A stretch of DNA of 6,856 bases from an uncultured Oscillospiraceae bacterium (GTDB lineage: Bacteria; Bacillota; Clostridia; Oscillospirales; Oscillospiraceae), in the NCBI GenBank assembly GCA_934569215.1, contig CAKTKF010000058.1, positions 1 to 6,856 of the forward strand. The letters run 5' to 3'. Shown piece after piece: positions 1 through 6,469 of this stretch (position 1 is the first letter of the stretch; every line of letters starts with the position of its first letter). The position numbers and the translations under genes are program-made. The notes below the pieces were generated by a model. The model made no database searches. It was not told the origin of the DNA and saw only the letters and a program-made list of their open reading frames with translations.

Positions 1-1538
1 AACACGGACTCTGCCACAGGCCCTTCGCTGGGGCCGGTGATCTGGAAGCTTTCGCCCGGGTGGGCGGAGAAGCAGTTGAGATTCAGACAGTCGTTCCAGT
101 CGGCGCGGCCGATGAGCGGCAGGCCGTGGGGGCCGAGGTGCGTGCAGGTGAACCGGAAGCTGCGGCGCAGATGCTCCATAAGCGGCGCGGTGTTGTCCGG
201 GTCGCAGTCGAAGGTCACAGTTTCGTCCAGAATCGTCCAGTCGCCGGTCTCCCGCAGGTAGGCGTCCACACCCGCGATCAGCCACAGCGGGTCGTCGTTG
301 AAGCCGCTGCCGACCGCGAGATTTCCTTTCTTCGTAAGGGGCTGATACTGGTGGTAGGCGCTGCCGTCCGGGAACTGGGTGGCGGCAATGTCCAGAATGC
401 GCTCTCTTGCACGCTGGGGAATCATGTGGACAAAGCCCAGCAGATCCTGGCAGGAATCCCGGAAGCCCATGCCCCGCCCCATGCCGCTTTCAAAATAACT
501 GGCAGACCGGCTCATGTTGAATGTGACCATACACTGATACTGGTTCCAGATATTGACCATCCGGTCGACTTTTTCGTCGCCGGTGACGGCGTGATAATTG
601 GCGAGCAGACCGTCCCAGTAGGCGCGGAGCGCAGCCATTGCATTGTCAAACTGCGCCGGCGTGTGATACCGGGCGATCATTTCCCGGGCGCGCGCCTTGT
701 TGATCACCCCGGGAGCGGAAAATTTTTCGGCTTCCGGGTTCTCGATATAGCCAAGACCCAGCACCAGCGTCTGCTCCTCGCCGGGAAGCAGCGTCACATG
801 AAACTGCATCGCGCCCACTGGCGCCCAGCCATGGGCGACGGAATTGGTACAGCGTCCGGCGGCAACGGCCTGCGGCATGGCGGGGGAGCCGTAGGGGCCG
901 ATGAATGCGTCGCGGGCGGTATCAAAGCCGTCATAGGGATGGTTTGCCCAGAGGACGGCATAGTGGTTCCGCCGCTCCCGGTATTCCGTTTTGTGGTAAA
1001 TCGCGTCCGGCTCAATCTCCATCTCGCCGATGGAGAAATTCCGCTGGAAATTGGAGCCGTCGTCCATTGCGTCCCAGAGGCAAAACTCAACATACGGGAA
1101 GACGTCCAACGTCTTTTCTGTGCCGGTTTCGTTTTTCAGCGTCAGTCGGATGAGCAGGCAGTTTTCGCCCTGGGGGACAAGCAGCGTCTGAGCAGCGAGA
1201 ATACCGTTTTTCCTGCCCTCAATCACGCTGTAGCCAAGGCCGTGGCGGCAGGTATAGCCGTCCAGCTCCGTTTTTGTGGGCTGCCAGCCGGGGTTCCAGA
1301 CTGCGCTGCCGTCTTTGATATAGAAACGGAACCCCTCCTGATCGGTCGGGCAGTTGTTGTAGCGGTAGCGGGTGAGACGGCGCAGGCGCGCGTCCCGGTA
1401 GAAGCAATAACCGCCTGCCGTGTTGGACAGAAGGGCGAAGAAATCCTCGCTGCCGAGATAGTTGATCCACGGAAGGGGCGTGCGCGCGTCAGAGATCACA
1501 TATTCCCGCTGCTGGTCGTCGAAATGGCCGAAATGCAT
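1..1538 (-). CDS. cbp: Cellobiose phosphorylase (GH94), 3' end cut by window
   Basis: Glycoside hydrolase family 94 enzyme that splits cellobiose with inorganic phosphate into alpha-glucose 1-phosphate and glucose in the cytosol, saving one ATP per disaccharide. I translated the minus strand: 512 uninterrupted codons from ATG at 1538, against roughly 800-820 residues for the family, so about the last third lies outside the window. Recognisable GH94 stretches are WINYLG near residue 25, TRYRYNN near 57, [18 protein letters not shown] (Arg360 and Asp361 at the sugar-binding site), [10 protein letters not shown] and [11 protein letters not shown]. Asp483, the second Asp of DWND, matches the family's general acid. 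No signal peptide is visible. The start is supported by AAGGAGGAG at 1555-1547, eight bases upstream. Overall similarity to clostridial cellobiose phosphorylases as I remember them is strong; cellodextrin or laminaribiose phosphorylase is less likely. It diverges from the regulator-transporter operon. Confidence 0.95.
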   Translation of the reverse strand, partial: MHFGHFDDQQREYVISDARTPLPWINYLGSEDFFALLSNTAGGYCFYRDARLRRLTRYRYNNCPTDQEGFRFYIKDGSAVWNPGWQPTKTELDGYTCRHGLGYSVIEGRKNGILAAQTLLVPQGENCLLIRLTLKNETGTEKTLDVFPYVEFCLWDAMDDGSNFQRNFSIGEMEIEPDAIYHKTEYRERRNHYAVLWANHPYDGFDTARDAFIGPYGSPAMPQAVAAGRCTNSVAHGWAPVGAMQFHVTLLPGEEQTLVLGLGYIENPEAEKFSAPGVINKARAREMIARYHTPAQFDNAMAALRAYWDGLLANYHAVTGDEKVDRMVNIWNQYQCMVTFNMSRSASYFESGMGRGMGFRDSCQDLLGFVHMIPQRARERILDIAATQFPDGSAYHQYQPLTKKGNLAVGSGFNDDPLWLIAGVDAYLRETGDWTILDETVTFDCDPDNTAPLMEHLRRSFRFTCTHLGPHGLPLIGRADWNDCLNLNCFSAHPGESFQITGPSEGPVAESV

Positions 1539-1586
1539 GTTGAAAACTCCTCCTTCGCCGGCAACCGTTTTGGCACCGGCAATAAT

Positions 1587-1600
1587 CGAAAACGTTTAAG
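1587..1600. promoter_or_regulatory. Candidate operator A1 (LacI-type, CG-centred)
   Basis: The 14 bases read CGAAAACGTTTAAG, an imperfect palindrome around a central CG with a perfect AAACGTTT core. It matches site A2 (1869-1882) at 12 of 14 positions, and the two differences fall symmetrically on either side of the centre, giving the consensus CGAAAWCGWTTAAG. LacI-family proteins typically bind AT-rich half-sites around a central CG, where a hinge-helix leucine inserts. It lies in the leader of cbp, downstream of the proposed promoter. Binding by the adjacent regulator is inference. Confidence 0.6.
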
Positions 1601-1628
1601 TATCCAAATGTGGCAAAATCACAGTCCT

Positions 1629-1657
1629 ACAATAACGGATTTTTGCGCAAAATGCAA
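1629..1657 (-). promoter_or_regulatory. Candidate sigma-A promoter for cbp
   Basis: On the minus strand TTGCAT (1657-1652) is followed after 17 bases by TATTGT (1634-1629), which would start transcription near 1622 and leave a leader of about 84 bases. The hexamers are individually mediocre. The call gains weight because the promoter proposed for the divergent regulator gene has the same TTGCAT, the same 17-base spacing and 20 of 29 identical positions. A-tracts lie directly upstream of the -35 box. Confidence 0.5.
1639..1653. promoter_or_regulatory. Repeated motif B1 in cbp promoter spacer
   Basis: The 15 bases ATTTTTGCGCAAAAT contain the perfect 12-base palindrome TTTTGCGCAAAA and match B2 (1837-1851) at 14 of 15 positions on the same strand. 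It occupies the spacer between the -35 and -10 boxes proposed for cbp, a position where a bound protein would block RNA polymerase. It could be a second operator for the LacI-type regulator or a site for another factor, or it could simply reflect descent of the two promoters from a common sequence. Confidence 0.5.
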
Positions 1658-1662
1658 TACTC

Positions 1663-1697
1663 TTTTTATAATTTTTTTGGGAAATGCCGATTTTTTT
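1663..1697 (-). promoter_or_regulatory. Phased A-tracts, possible UP element of cbp promoter
   Basis: Three T-runs on the plus strand (A-tracts for cbp) lie at 1663-1667, 1672-1678 and 1691-1697. Their centres are about 10 and 19 bases apart, close to one and two helical turns. They begin six bases upstream of the proposed cbp -35 box, where A-tracts commonly act as UP elements or bend DNA. No experimental support is available here. Confidence 0.4.
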
Positions 1698-1832
1698 GCT
1701 TTTCCGGCGGAGATGCGAAAATACATCGGAGAGTTTCGGACTGTTAAGATGTCAAAACGACCAAATTTACGCAACGAAACTCAACGAATTAAACAAACTT
1801 TATGAGATACGCCAAAATGACAGAAATTTCTC

Positions 1833-1861
1833 TTGCATTTTTGAGCAAAATACGCTATCTT
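1833..1861 (+). promoter_or_regulatory. Candidate sigma-A promoter for regulator-transporter operon
   Basis: TTGCAT (1833-1838), 17 bases, then TATCTT (1856-1861). Transcription would begin near 1868, so operator A2 (1869-1882) would cover the first transcribed bases, a classic repressor position. The box sequences are only fair matches to consensus. Support comes from near-duplication of the same arrangement at the divergent cbp promoter. Confidence 0.55.
1837..1851. promoter_or_regulatory. Repeated motif B2 in regulator promoter spacer
   Basis: ATTTTTGAGCAAAAT, one base different from B1 at 1639-1653 and in the same strand orientation. The change (C to A) breaks the perfect palindrome found in B1. 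Like B1 it fills the spacer between the proposed -35 and -10 boxes. Confidence 0.5.
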
Positions 1862-1868
1862 GAAATTA

Positions 1869-1882
1869 CGAAATCGATTAAG
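1869..1882. promoter_or_regulatory. Candidate operator A2 (LacI-type, CG-centred)
   Basis: CGAAATCGATTAAG matches A1 at 12 of 14 positions and is centred on the perfect palindrome ATCGAT. It begins seven bases after the proposed -10 box and 33 bases before the regulator's start codon, so occupancy would repress the regulator and the downstream transporter genes. Autoregulation by the adjacent LacI-family protein is the simplest reading. Confidence 0.65.
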
Positions 1883-1900
1883 CATTTTCGGAACAGAAAT

Positions 1901-1905
1901 GGAGG
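1901..1905 (+). promoter_or_regulatory. Ribosome binding site deciding the regulator start
   Basis: GGAGG lies nine bases before ATG 1915 and 18 bases before the alternative in-frame ATG at 1924. The first spacing is workable and the second is too long, so translation probably starts at 1915 even though many LacI-family proteins begin directly with MKDIA, which here would be the second ATG. Confidence 0.7.
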
Positions 1906-1914
1906 CACGGCCGG

Positions 1915-2931
1915 ATGGTTTCCATGAAGGATATTGCAAAGGCGTGCGGCGTCTCGGTCGCAACGGTCAGCAAGGCGCTCTCCGGGCAGCCGGATATCGG
2001 AGAACAGACCCGCGAGCTGATCTGCAAAACAGCCGACAGTCTCGGCTATATGACAAATTCCGCCGCACGGGCGCTCAAGACAAACCGAACCTATAATATC
2101 GGCGTCCTGTTTGTGGACGAGCGGCGCAGCGGCCTTGCCCATGAGTATTTTTCTTCGGTGCTGGAAAGCCTCAAGGTTGAGGCCGAGGCCGGCGGCTATG
2201 ACATCACGTTCATCAACCGCAACGTCGGCAAGAAGGCCACAACATATTTACAGCACTGCCAGTACCGGGGCGTCGACGGGGTCGTGATCGCCTGCGTTGA
2301 TTTTGACGATCCGCAGGTGCTGGAGCTGGTCAATTCCAAGCTCCCGGTGGTGACCATCGACCATGTATTCAATAACCGCGCCGCCGTCGTTTCCGACAAC
2401 GTGCGGGGCATGGAGGAGCTGGTGCGCTACGTCTACGCCAAGGGCCACCGCCGTATCGCGTTTATCCACGGCGAGCAGACCGCCGTCACCGAAAACCGTC
2501 TGACGGGTTTCTACCGTGCCTGCGACGCGCTGGAGCTGGAGATTCCGGATGCGTATATCCGTGAGGGCGTGTACCATGACCCCGATCGCTGCGCGGAGCT
2601 GACGCGGGAGCTGCTGCGCCTGCCGGAGCCTCCGACCTGCATCCTGATGCCGGACGATTTTTCCAGCATCGGCGGCAGAAACGCCATTCACCGCATGGAT
2701 TTTCGTCTTCCCGAGGATATCAGCGTGGCGGGCTATGACGGCATCCAGATTGCAAGCGTCATGAGTCCGGCGCTTACCACCTACCGGCAGGATACCCAGG
2801 CACTGGGAAGAACGGCCGCGGCAAAGCTCATCGAGCTGATCGAGAAGCCCCGCACGGCGCTGGTCGATCGGGTTCTGATTCCGGGACACCTTGTGGAGGG
2901 CGCGTCTGTCCGCGCCATAGAGACTCTTTGA
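1915..2931 (+). CDS. LacI-family transcriptional regulator
   Basis: A 338-residue DNA-binding repressor, the normal length for the family. Residues 4-23 form the helix-turn-helix (MKDIAKACGVSVATVSKAL), in which SVATVS is the recognition helix. Residues 48-58 are the hinge helix, with Leu54 in the position that normally inserts into the central CG of the operator. Residues 60 to the end are the periplasmic-binding-protein-like sensor and dimerisation domain, with the usual PEDISVAGYDG motif near the C-terminal third. It is the first gene of the operon, 68 bases before the sugar-binding protein, with no terminator between. CG-centred repeats on both sides of the divergent region fit autoregulation and control of cbp. 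Family assignment is certain; the effector (cellobiose or a breakdown product) is inferred from neighbours. Confidence 0.93.
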   Translation: MVSMKDIAKACGVSVATVSKALSGQPDIGEQTRELICKTADSLGYMTNSAARALKTNRTYNIGVLFVDERRSGLAHEYFSSVLESLKVEAEAGGYDITFINRNVGKKATTYLQHCQYRGVDGVVIACVDFDDPQVLELVNSKLPVVTIDHVFNNRAAVVSDNVRGMEELVRYVYAKGHRRIAFIHGEQTAVTENRLTGFYRACDALELEIPDAYIREGVYHDPDRCAELTRELLRLPEPPTCILMPDDFSSIGGRNAIHRMDFRLPEDISVAGYDGIQIASVMSPALTTYRQDTQALGRTAAAKLIELIEKPRTALVDRVLIPGHLVEGASVRAIETL

Positions 2932-2986
2932 CACGGTGTTATCTGCATGAGGCAGAGCACATAGATGACAACCACCAAAATTTAAC

Positions 2987-2992
2987 AGGAGG
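2987..2992 (+). promoter_or_regulatory. Ribosome binding site deciding the binding-protein start
   Basis: A perfect AGGAGG lies seven bases before ATG 3000. The open frame extends upstream to an ATG at 2928, but that would place 24 hydrophilic residues before the signal peptide, overlap the regulator's stop codon and lack a comparable site. Translation therefore starts at 3000. Confidence 0.9.
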
Positions 2993-2999
2993 AATTCAA

Positions 3000-4304
3000 A
3001 TGAAAAAGTATCTTGCGCTGTTTCTCGCAGTTCTGATGCTTGCAGCCGTGTTTGCAGGCTGCGCGGGCAAGGGAACTTCCACCGGCACATCCGCCAAAGA
3101 AGGCAAGGTCTTCAACATCTACGCCTGGAACGAAGAGTTCAAGGGCTTCTTTGAGAAATACTACACCGTTCCCGAAGGCGTGACGGTCAACTGGATTATC
3201 ACCCCCAGCGCGGACGGCGCATACCAGGATAAGCTTGATGAGGCGCTGCTGAATCAGGAGAACGCTTCCGCCGACGATAAGGTCGACCTGTTCCTGGCTG
3301 AGGCCGACTACATCCAGAAGTACACCGAGTCTTCCGTTACGCAGGACGTCGCCGCCCTGGGCGTGACCGACTTCTCCAACACCTACGCCTACACCGTGCA
3401 GGCTGCGTCCGACGCTTCCGGCGTTGTCAAGGGCGTCTCCTTCCAGTGCTGCCCGGCAGCTCTGATCTACCGCCGCTCCATCGCCAAGGACGTTCTGGGT
3501 ACCGATGATCCCGCCGAGGTGCAGGAAAAGCTGAACAGCTGGGACAAGTTCAACGCCGTCGCGGCTGACGCCAAGGCCAAAGGCTATCTGATGACCGCTT
3601 CCGAGGCCGCGACCTACCGCGTGTTCTCCAACAACGTCTCCCAGTCCTGGGTTGACGCAGACAACAAGCTCCAGATCGACCCCGCCATCCAGACCTGGAT
3701 GACCCAGGCCAAGGATTTTTCCGATAACGGCTACACCCAGGACTGCGACATCTGGTCCGACGAATGCACCGCCCAGATGTTCGGCGACGGCAAGGCCATG
3801 TGCTATTTTGGACCTGCCTGGTACTTCAACTTCTCCATGGGCAACGCCCAGGATGCGGAGAAGGGCTGCTTCGGCGACTGGGCGATCTGCGAAGGCCCCC
3901 AGGCGCACTTCTGGGGCGGTACCTGGCTGCTGGCGCCTGCCGGCACCGATAACCCCACCATGGTTGCCGACATCATGAACACCTTCATCAACGACGAAGA
4001 GGTCTGCACGAACCTGGTCAAGAACGAGGCGCAGTTCTCCAACAACCAGAAGGTCAACGAGACCGTTGCGAAGGATCCGTCCTATGGCAGCGACTTCCTG
4101 GGTGGTCAGAACGACATCGCCCTGTTCTGCGACCTGGCCAAGAACATCAAGTTCGAGAATCATACCATCTATGACCAGCTGCTCAACGAGGGTCTGCAGG
4201 CCAACTGGAGAGAGTACTGCAAGGGCACCGTCACCGAGGACGAGGCCATGAGCAACTTCTACAAGTACATCAACGAGAAGTACCCCACCATCGTTACCCC
4301 GTAA
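3000..4304 (+). CDS. Sugar ABC transporter substrate-binding lipoprotein (CUT1 type)
   Basis: A 434-residue extracytoplasmic receptor that captures the sugar and delivers it to the two permeases encoded downstream. Residues 1-20 are a lipoprotein signal peptide (MKKYL, a hydrophobic core, then FAG) and Cys21 is the lipid-anchoring residue of the lipobox. The mature part starts with a short Gly/Ser/Thr linker, followed by VFNIYAWNEEF, a typical first strand of family-1 solute-binding proteins. Aromatic stretches WYFNF (274-278) and HFWGGTW (303-309) may stack on sugar rings. Ten further cysteines are spread through the mature protein, unusual for an exported protein. Codons are strongly biased to C- or G-ending forms (AAC, GAC, TTC, AAG), more than in the neighbouring genes, suggesting high expression. 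Cellobiose as ligand is inferred from cbp next door; other oligosaccharides are possible. Confidence 0.92.
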   Translation: MKKYLALFLAVLMLAAVFAGCAGKGTSTGTSAKEGKVFNIYAWNEEFKGFFEKYYTVPEGVTVNWIITPSADGAYQDKLDEALLNQENASADDKVDLFLAEADYIQKYTESSVTQDVAALGVTDFSNTYAYTVQAASDASGVVKGVSFQCCPAALIYRRSIAKDVLGTDDPAEVQEKLNSWDKFNAVAADAKAKGYLMTASEAATYRVFSNNVSQSWVDADNKLQIDPAIQTWMTQAKDFSDNGYTQDCDIWSDECTAQMFGDGKAMCYFGPAWYFNFSMGNAQDAEKGCFGDWAICEGPQAHFWGGTWLLAPAGTDNPTMVADIMNTFINDEEVCTNLVKNEAQFSNNQKVNETVAKDPSYGSDFLGGQNDIALFCDLAKNIKFENHTIYDQLLNEGLQANWREYCKGTVTEDEAMSNFYKYINEKYPTIVTP

Positions 4305-4318
4305 CTCCATATGAAATT

Positions 4319-4346
4319 CCGGGGCAGGGCAGCCGCCCTGCCCCGG
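4319..4346 (+). terminator. Strong GC hairpin after binding-protein gene (attenuator or stabiliser)
   Basis: A perfect 12-base-pair stem, CCGGGGCAGGGC with its complement, around loop AGCC, starts 15 bases after the stop codon. No T-run follows (AGAAGGATT), so it is a poor intrinsic terminator. In binding-protein-first transporter operons such hairpins commonly protect the upstream message from 3' exonucleases and lower permease expression, which is the likely role here. Confidence 0.65.
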
Positions 4347-4355
4347 AGAAGGATT

Positions 4356-4438
4356 CATACTATTTCTCGATAAAATGGTTAACACCATTTTATCCTGCGA
4401 ATCCTTCGCAGGCCGCCGGTGGCGGCGAGAAATGTATG
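4356..4438 (+). repeat. Cloverleaf-forming module A, left half of inverted pair
   Basis: These 83 bases can fold into a compact four-way junction. The closing stem pairs 4356-4368 with 4427-4438 (12 pairs, one bulged T at 4361). Inside it three hairpins follow with no unpaired base between them: 4369-4394 (11 perfect pairs, loop TAAC), 4395-4411 (CTGCGAA stem, loop TCC) and 4412-4426 (GCCGCC stem, loop GGT). It could act as structured RNA in the operon message or as a mobile palindromic DNA element. It is not a tRNA: the arms have no tRNA consensus. The pairing is directly visible; function is unknown. Confidence 0.7.
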
Positions 4439-4440
4439 GA

Positions 4441-4525
4441 CTTACGTTTTTTGCGGCTACGCCGCTGGCTGCTGAAACAGCAGCCGAATAAAACGGTTTT
4501 TAACCGTTTTATTGAAAACTAGTAT
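4441..4525 (+). repeat. Cloverleaf-forming module B, inverted copy of module A
   Basis: A second three-arm structure, in mirror order to module A: hairpin 4453-4465 (GCGGC stem, loop TAC), hairpin 4467-4485 (GGCTGCTG stem, loop AAA) and hairpin 4487-4513 (AATAAAACGGTT stem of 12 pairs, loop TTT). The closing stem is looser, mainly GTTTT 4446-4450 with AAAAC 4515-4519, extended by a few pairs with bulges. The reverse complement of 4487-4513 matches 4369-4394 at 21 of 26 aligned positions, and both outer ends carry ATACTA. The two modules together therefore form one inverted repeat from about 4357 to 4525. Function unknown. Confidence 0.65.
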
Positions 4526-4529
4526 CAGC

Positions 4530-4570
4530 TGCGGTTTCGGGCAGACCGGGAAGGTCTGCCGGAAACTGCA
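4530..4570 (+). promoter_or_regulatory. Long hairpin in leader of first permease
   Basis: Positions 4530-4547 pair with 4553-4570 around loop GGGAA: 18 positions with one G-U pair and one G-G mismatch. It ends 12 bases before the permease ribosome binding site, leaving that site single-stranded, and has no T-run. A processing or 5'-stabilising role, or modulation of permease translation, is plausible but unproven. Confidence 0.55.
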
Positions 4571-4594
4571 TCCGAACAAGGAAGGAGAGGTCTT

Positions 4595-5545
4595 ATGCAG
4601 ACGACAAAAGCTCCCAGGGTAAAGACGAAACGCTCGAAGATCAGCTACGCAAAATGGGGCTATATTTTTATCGCGCCGTTCTTTCTGGCCTACGCGCTGT
4701 TTCATTTCGCGCCCCAGCTGCTGACGATCTACAACAGCTTTTTTGAAAACTACCGGGAGGGTCTGACACAGGTGGGGCCAAACTTCGTCGGCCTGAAGAA
4801 CTATATCACGCTCTTTACGCCCGATAAGAACGGAACCATCGACATCCTGAAATACGCGGGAAATACGATCGCACTCTGGATCGGCGGCGCGATCCCCCAG
4901 GTCGTGATCTCCCTGATGCTCGCCTGCTTCTTTACCAGCTACCGCCTGAAGATCAGAGGTCAGCAGTTCTTCAAGACCGTCATCTATATGCCGAACCTTA
5001 TCATGGCGTCGGCGTTCGCAATGCTGTTCTACATGCTGTTTTCCAACGTCGGCCCGGTCAACCAGATCCTGACCCAGCTGGGCTGGATCGACATGCCCAT
5101 CGACTTTTTCAACATCCGCTTTACCGTGCGCGGGCTTATCTGCCTGATGAACTTCCTTATGTGGTTCGGCAACACGACGATTCTGCTGATGGCGGGCATT
5201 ATGGGTATCGATCAGTGCCTGTTTGAAGCGGCGAATATGGACGGGGCAAGCTCCTTGCAGGTCTTCTTCAAAGTCACGCTGCCGCTTCTCATGCCGATTC
5301 TGGTTTATACGGTCATCACCGCGCTTATCGGCGGTCTTCAGATGTTCGATGTGCCGCAGGTTCTGACAAACGGACTCGGTACGCCGAACCGGAGCTCTAC
5401 GACGCTGGTCATGTATCTCAACAATTACCTCAAGACCAGCAAGAATTACGGCATGGCCGGTGCGATCTCCGTTGTGATTTTCATCATCACGGGTCTTCTG
5501 AGCATGGTGGTGTTCAAGTCGCTGACGAAGCAGGACGAAGAGTAA
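4595..5545 (+). CDS. Sugar ABC transporter permease 1 (MalF/UgpA type)
   Basis: A 316-residue integral membrane protein, one half of the channel of a CUT1 sugar importer. A basic N-terminal tail (to about residue 20) precedes about six hydrophobic segments, starting near 22-40 (YIFIAPFFLAYALF) and ending near 288-307. The cytoplasmic coupling loop carries the EAA motif: EAANMDG at 211-217 and LP at 229-230, which docks on the ATPase. The start is supported by AGGAG at 4583-4587, seven bases upstream. The gene follows the hairpin-rich spacer and sits 13 bases before the second permease, so the two are co-transcribed and probably co-translated. No ATPase gene is seen; Bacillota often share one MsmX-type ATPase among several such importers. 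Substrate inferred from context. Confidence 0.93.
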   Translation: MQTTKAPRVKTKRSKISYAKWGYIFIAPFFLAYALFHFAPQLLTIYNSFFENYREGLTQVGPNFVGLKNYITLFTPDKNGTIDILKYAGNTIALWIGGAIPQVVISLMLACFFTSYRLKIRGQQFFKTVIYMPNLIMASAFAMLFYMLFSNVGPVNQILTQLGWIDMPIDFFNIRFTVRGLICLMNFLMWFGNTTILLMAGIMGIDQCLFEAANMDGASSLQVFFKVTLPLLMPILVYTVITALIGGLQMFDVPQVLTNGLGTPNRSSTTLVMYLNNYLKTSKNYGMAGAISVVIFIITGLLSMVVFKSLTKQDEE

Positions 5546-5558
5546 GGAGGCGCTTGCA

Positions 5559-6428
5559 ATGAAGAAAAATTCCGCAGACAGCCGCAAAGCCCGCGCCATG
5601 CTGATATTCAGCCGGGTACTGGTCTACGCACTTCTGGTCTTTTTATCGGTGCTTTGCCTGTTTTCGTTCTACATGCTCATCGTCAACGCCTCGCGTACCA
5701 ACGCGGATTTGCAGGGCGGGTTCAAGGCGCTGCCCCAGGGACATTTCCTGGAGAATCTGGTCAATGCCTGGAACGACAGCTCCATCAATATCCCCCGGGG
5801 TATGCTCAACAGCTTTATCGTGGCGGCTGCGACGGCGGTGCTGTCTACGTATTTTTCCGCGCTGACCGCCTACGGTCTGCATGCCTATAACTTCAGACTG
5901 AAGCACGCCGCGTTTCTGTTTATCATGGCCGTCATGGTCATCCCGAAGCAGGTTTCCGCTACCGGCTTTGTACAGCTGTGCTACAAGCTGAAGCTGACCA
6001 ACAGCTATCTTCCGCTGATTCTTCCGGGAATTGCGGCGCCGGTGGTATTTTTCTACATGATCCAGTACATGAAAAGCGTGCTGCCGATGGAGATCGTGGA
6101 GGCCGCCCGTGTGGACGGTTCGGGGGAGTTTTTCACCTTTAACCGCATCGTGCTGCCCATGCTGAAGCCTGCCATTTCCGTGCAGATGATTTTCACGTTT
6201 GTTGAGTCGTGGAACAACTATTTTCTGCCGGCGCTGCTGCTGGATAAGGCGGAAATGAAGACGGTTCCCATCATGATCGCCCAGCTGCGCGCGGCGGACT
6301 ATTCCAAGTTTGATCTCGGCAAAGTGTATATGTTCATTCTGCTGGCCATCCTGCCGGTGCTGCTGGTGTACATTTTCCTGTCGCGTTATATCGTCAAGGG
6401 CGTGACCGCCGGCTCTGTCAAGGGATAA
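5559..6428 (+). CDS. Sugar ABC transporter permease 2 (MalG/UgpE type)
   Basis: A 289-residue membrane protein, the partner of permease 1. The hydrophobic segments begin near residues 15-43, with others around 84-105, 116-142, 150-170, 205-225 and 256-277. The EAA loop reads EAARVDG at 181-187 and LP at 199-200, and the protein ends GVTAGSVKG, as MalG-type permeases commonly do. AAGGAGG at 5544-5550 overlaps the stop codon of permease 1, and ATG follows eight bases later; this tight coupling suggests equal synthesis of the two subunits. It is the last gene of the operon, with a terminator-like hairpin 42 bases downstream. Confidence 0.94.
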   Translation: MKKNSADSRKARAMLIFSRVLVYALLVFLSVLCLFSFYMLIVNASRTNADLQGGFKALPQGHFLENLVNAWNDSSINIPRGMLNSFIVAAATAVLSTYFSALTAYGLHAYNFRLKHAAFLFIMAVMVIPKQVSATGFVQLCYKLKLTNSYLPLILPGIAAPVVFFYMIQYMKSVLPMEIVEAARVDGSGEFFTFNRIVLPMLKPAISVQMIFTFVESWNNYFLPALLLDKAEMKTVPIMIAQLRAADYSKFDLGKVYMFILLAILPVLLVYIFLSRYIVKGVTAGSVKG

Positions 6429-6469
6429 AGCGCTGCGGAACGGATACTGAAGTTCAGATCATAAAATAG

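Noticed and set aside
1609..1623. TGTG-N7-CACA palindrome resembling a CRP-type site
   Set aside because: Only four-base arms with wrong internal spacing for CRP, and no second copy at the divergent promoter.
60..1805. 581-codon open frame on the plus strand
   Set aside because: It lies antisense to the clear cellobiose phosphorylase gene, matches no family I recognise and runs through the divergent promoter region; it is a by-product of GC-rich codon use.
1822..1831. Palindrome AGAAATTTCT upstream of the regulator -35 box
   Set aside because: A short AT-rich palindrome with no partner copy; expected by chance in such sequence.
2928..2933. Perfect TTGACA overlapping the regulator stop codon, as an internal promoter for the lipoprotein
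   Set aside because: At 16-18 bases downstream there is only GC-rich sequence (AGGCAG, GGCAGA, GCAGAG), so no -10 box supports it.
2248..3090. 280-codon open frame on the minus strand
   Set aside because: Antisense to the LacI-family regulator, which has complete family motifs.
2982..4388. 468-codon open frame on the minus strand
   Set aside because: Antisense to the lipoprotein gene; Gly/Val-rich low-complexity translation produced by the strongly biased codons opposite.
4356..4438. tRNA or tRNA-like gene suggested by the cloverleaf shape
   Set aside because: Arm lengths and loops do not fit, there is no T-loop consensus, no seven-base anticodon loop and no CCA-like end.
4457..5599. 380-codon open frame on the minus strand
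   Set aside because: Antisense to permease 1 and running through the hairpin spacer; a His/Asp/Arg-rich translation without recognisable domains.
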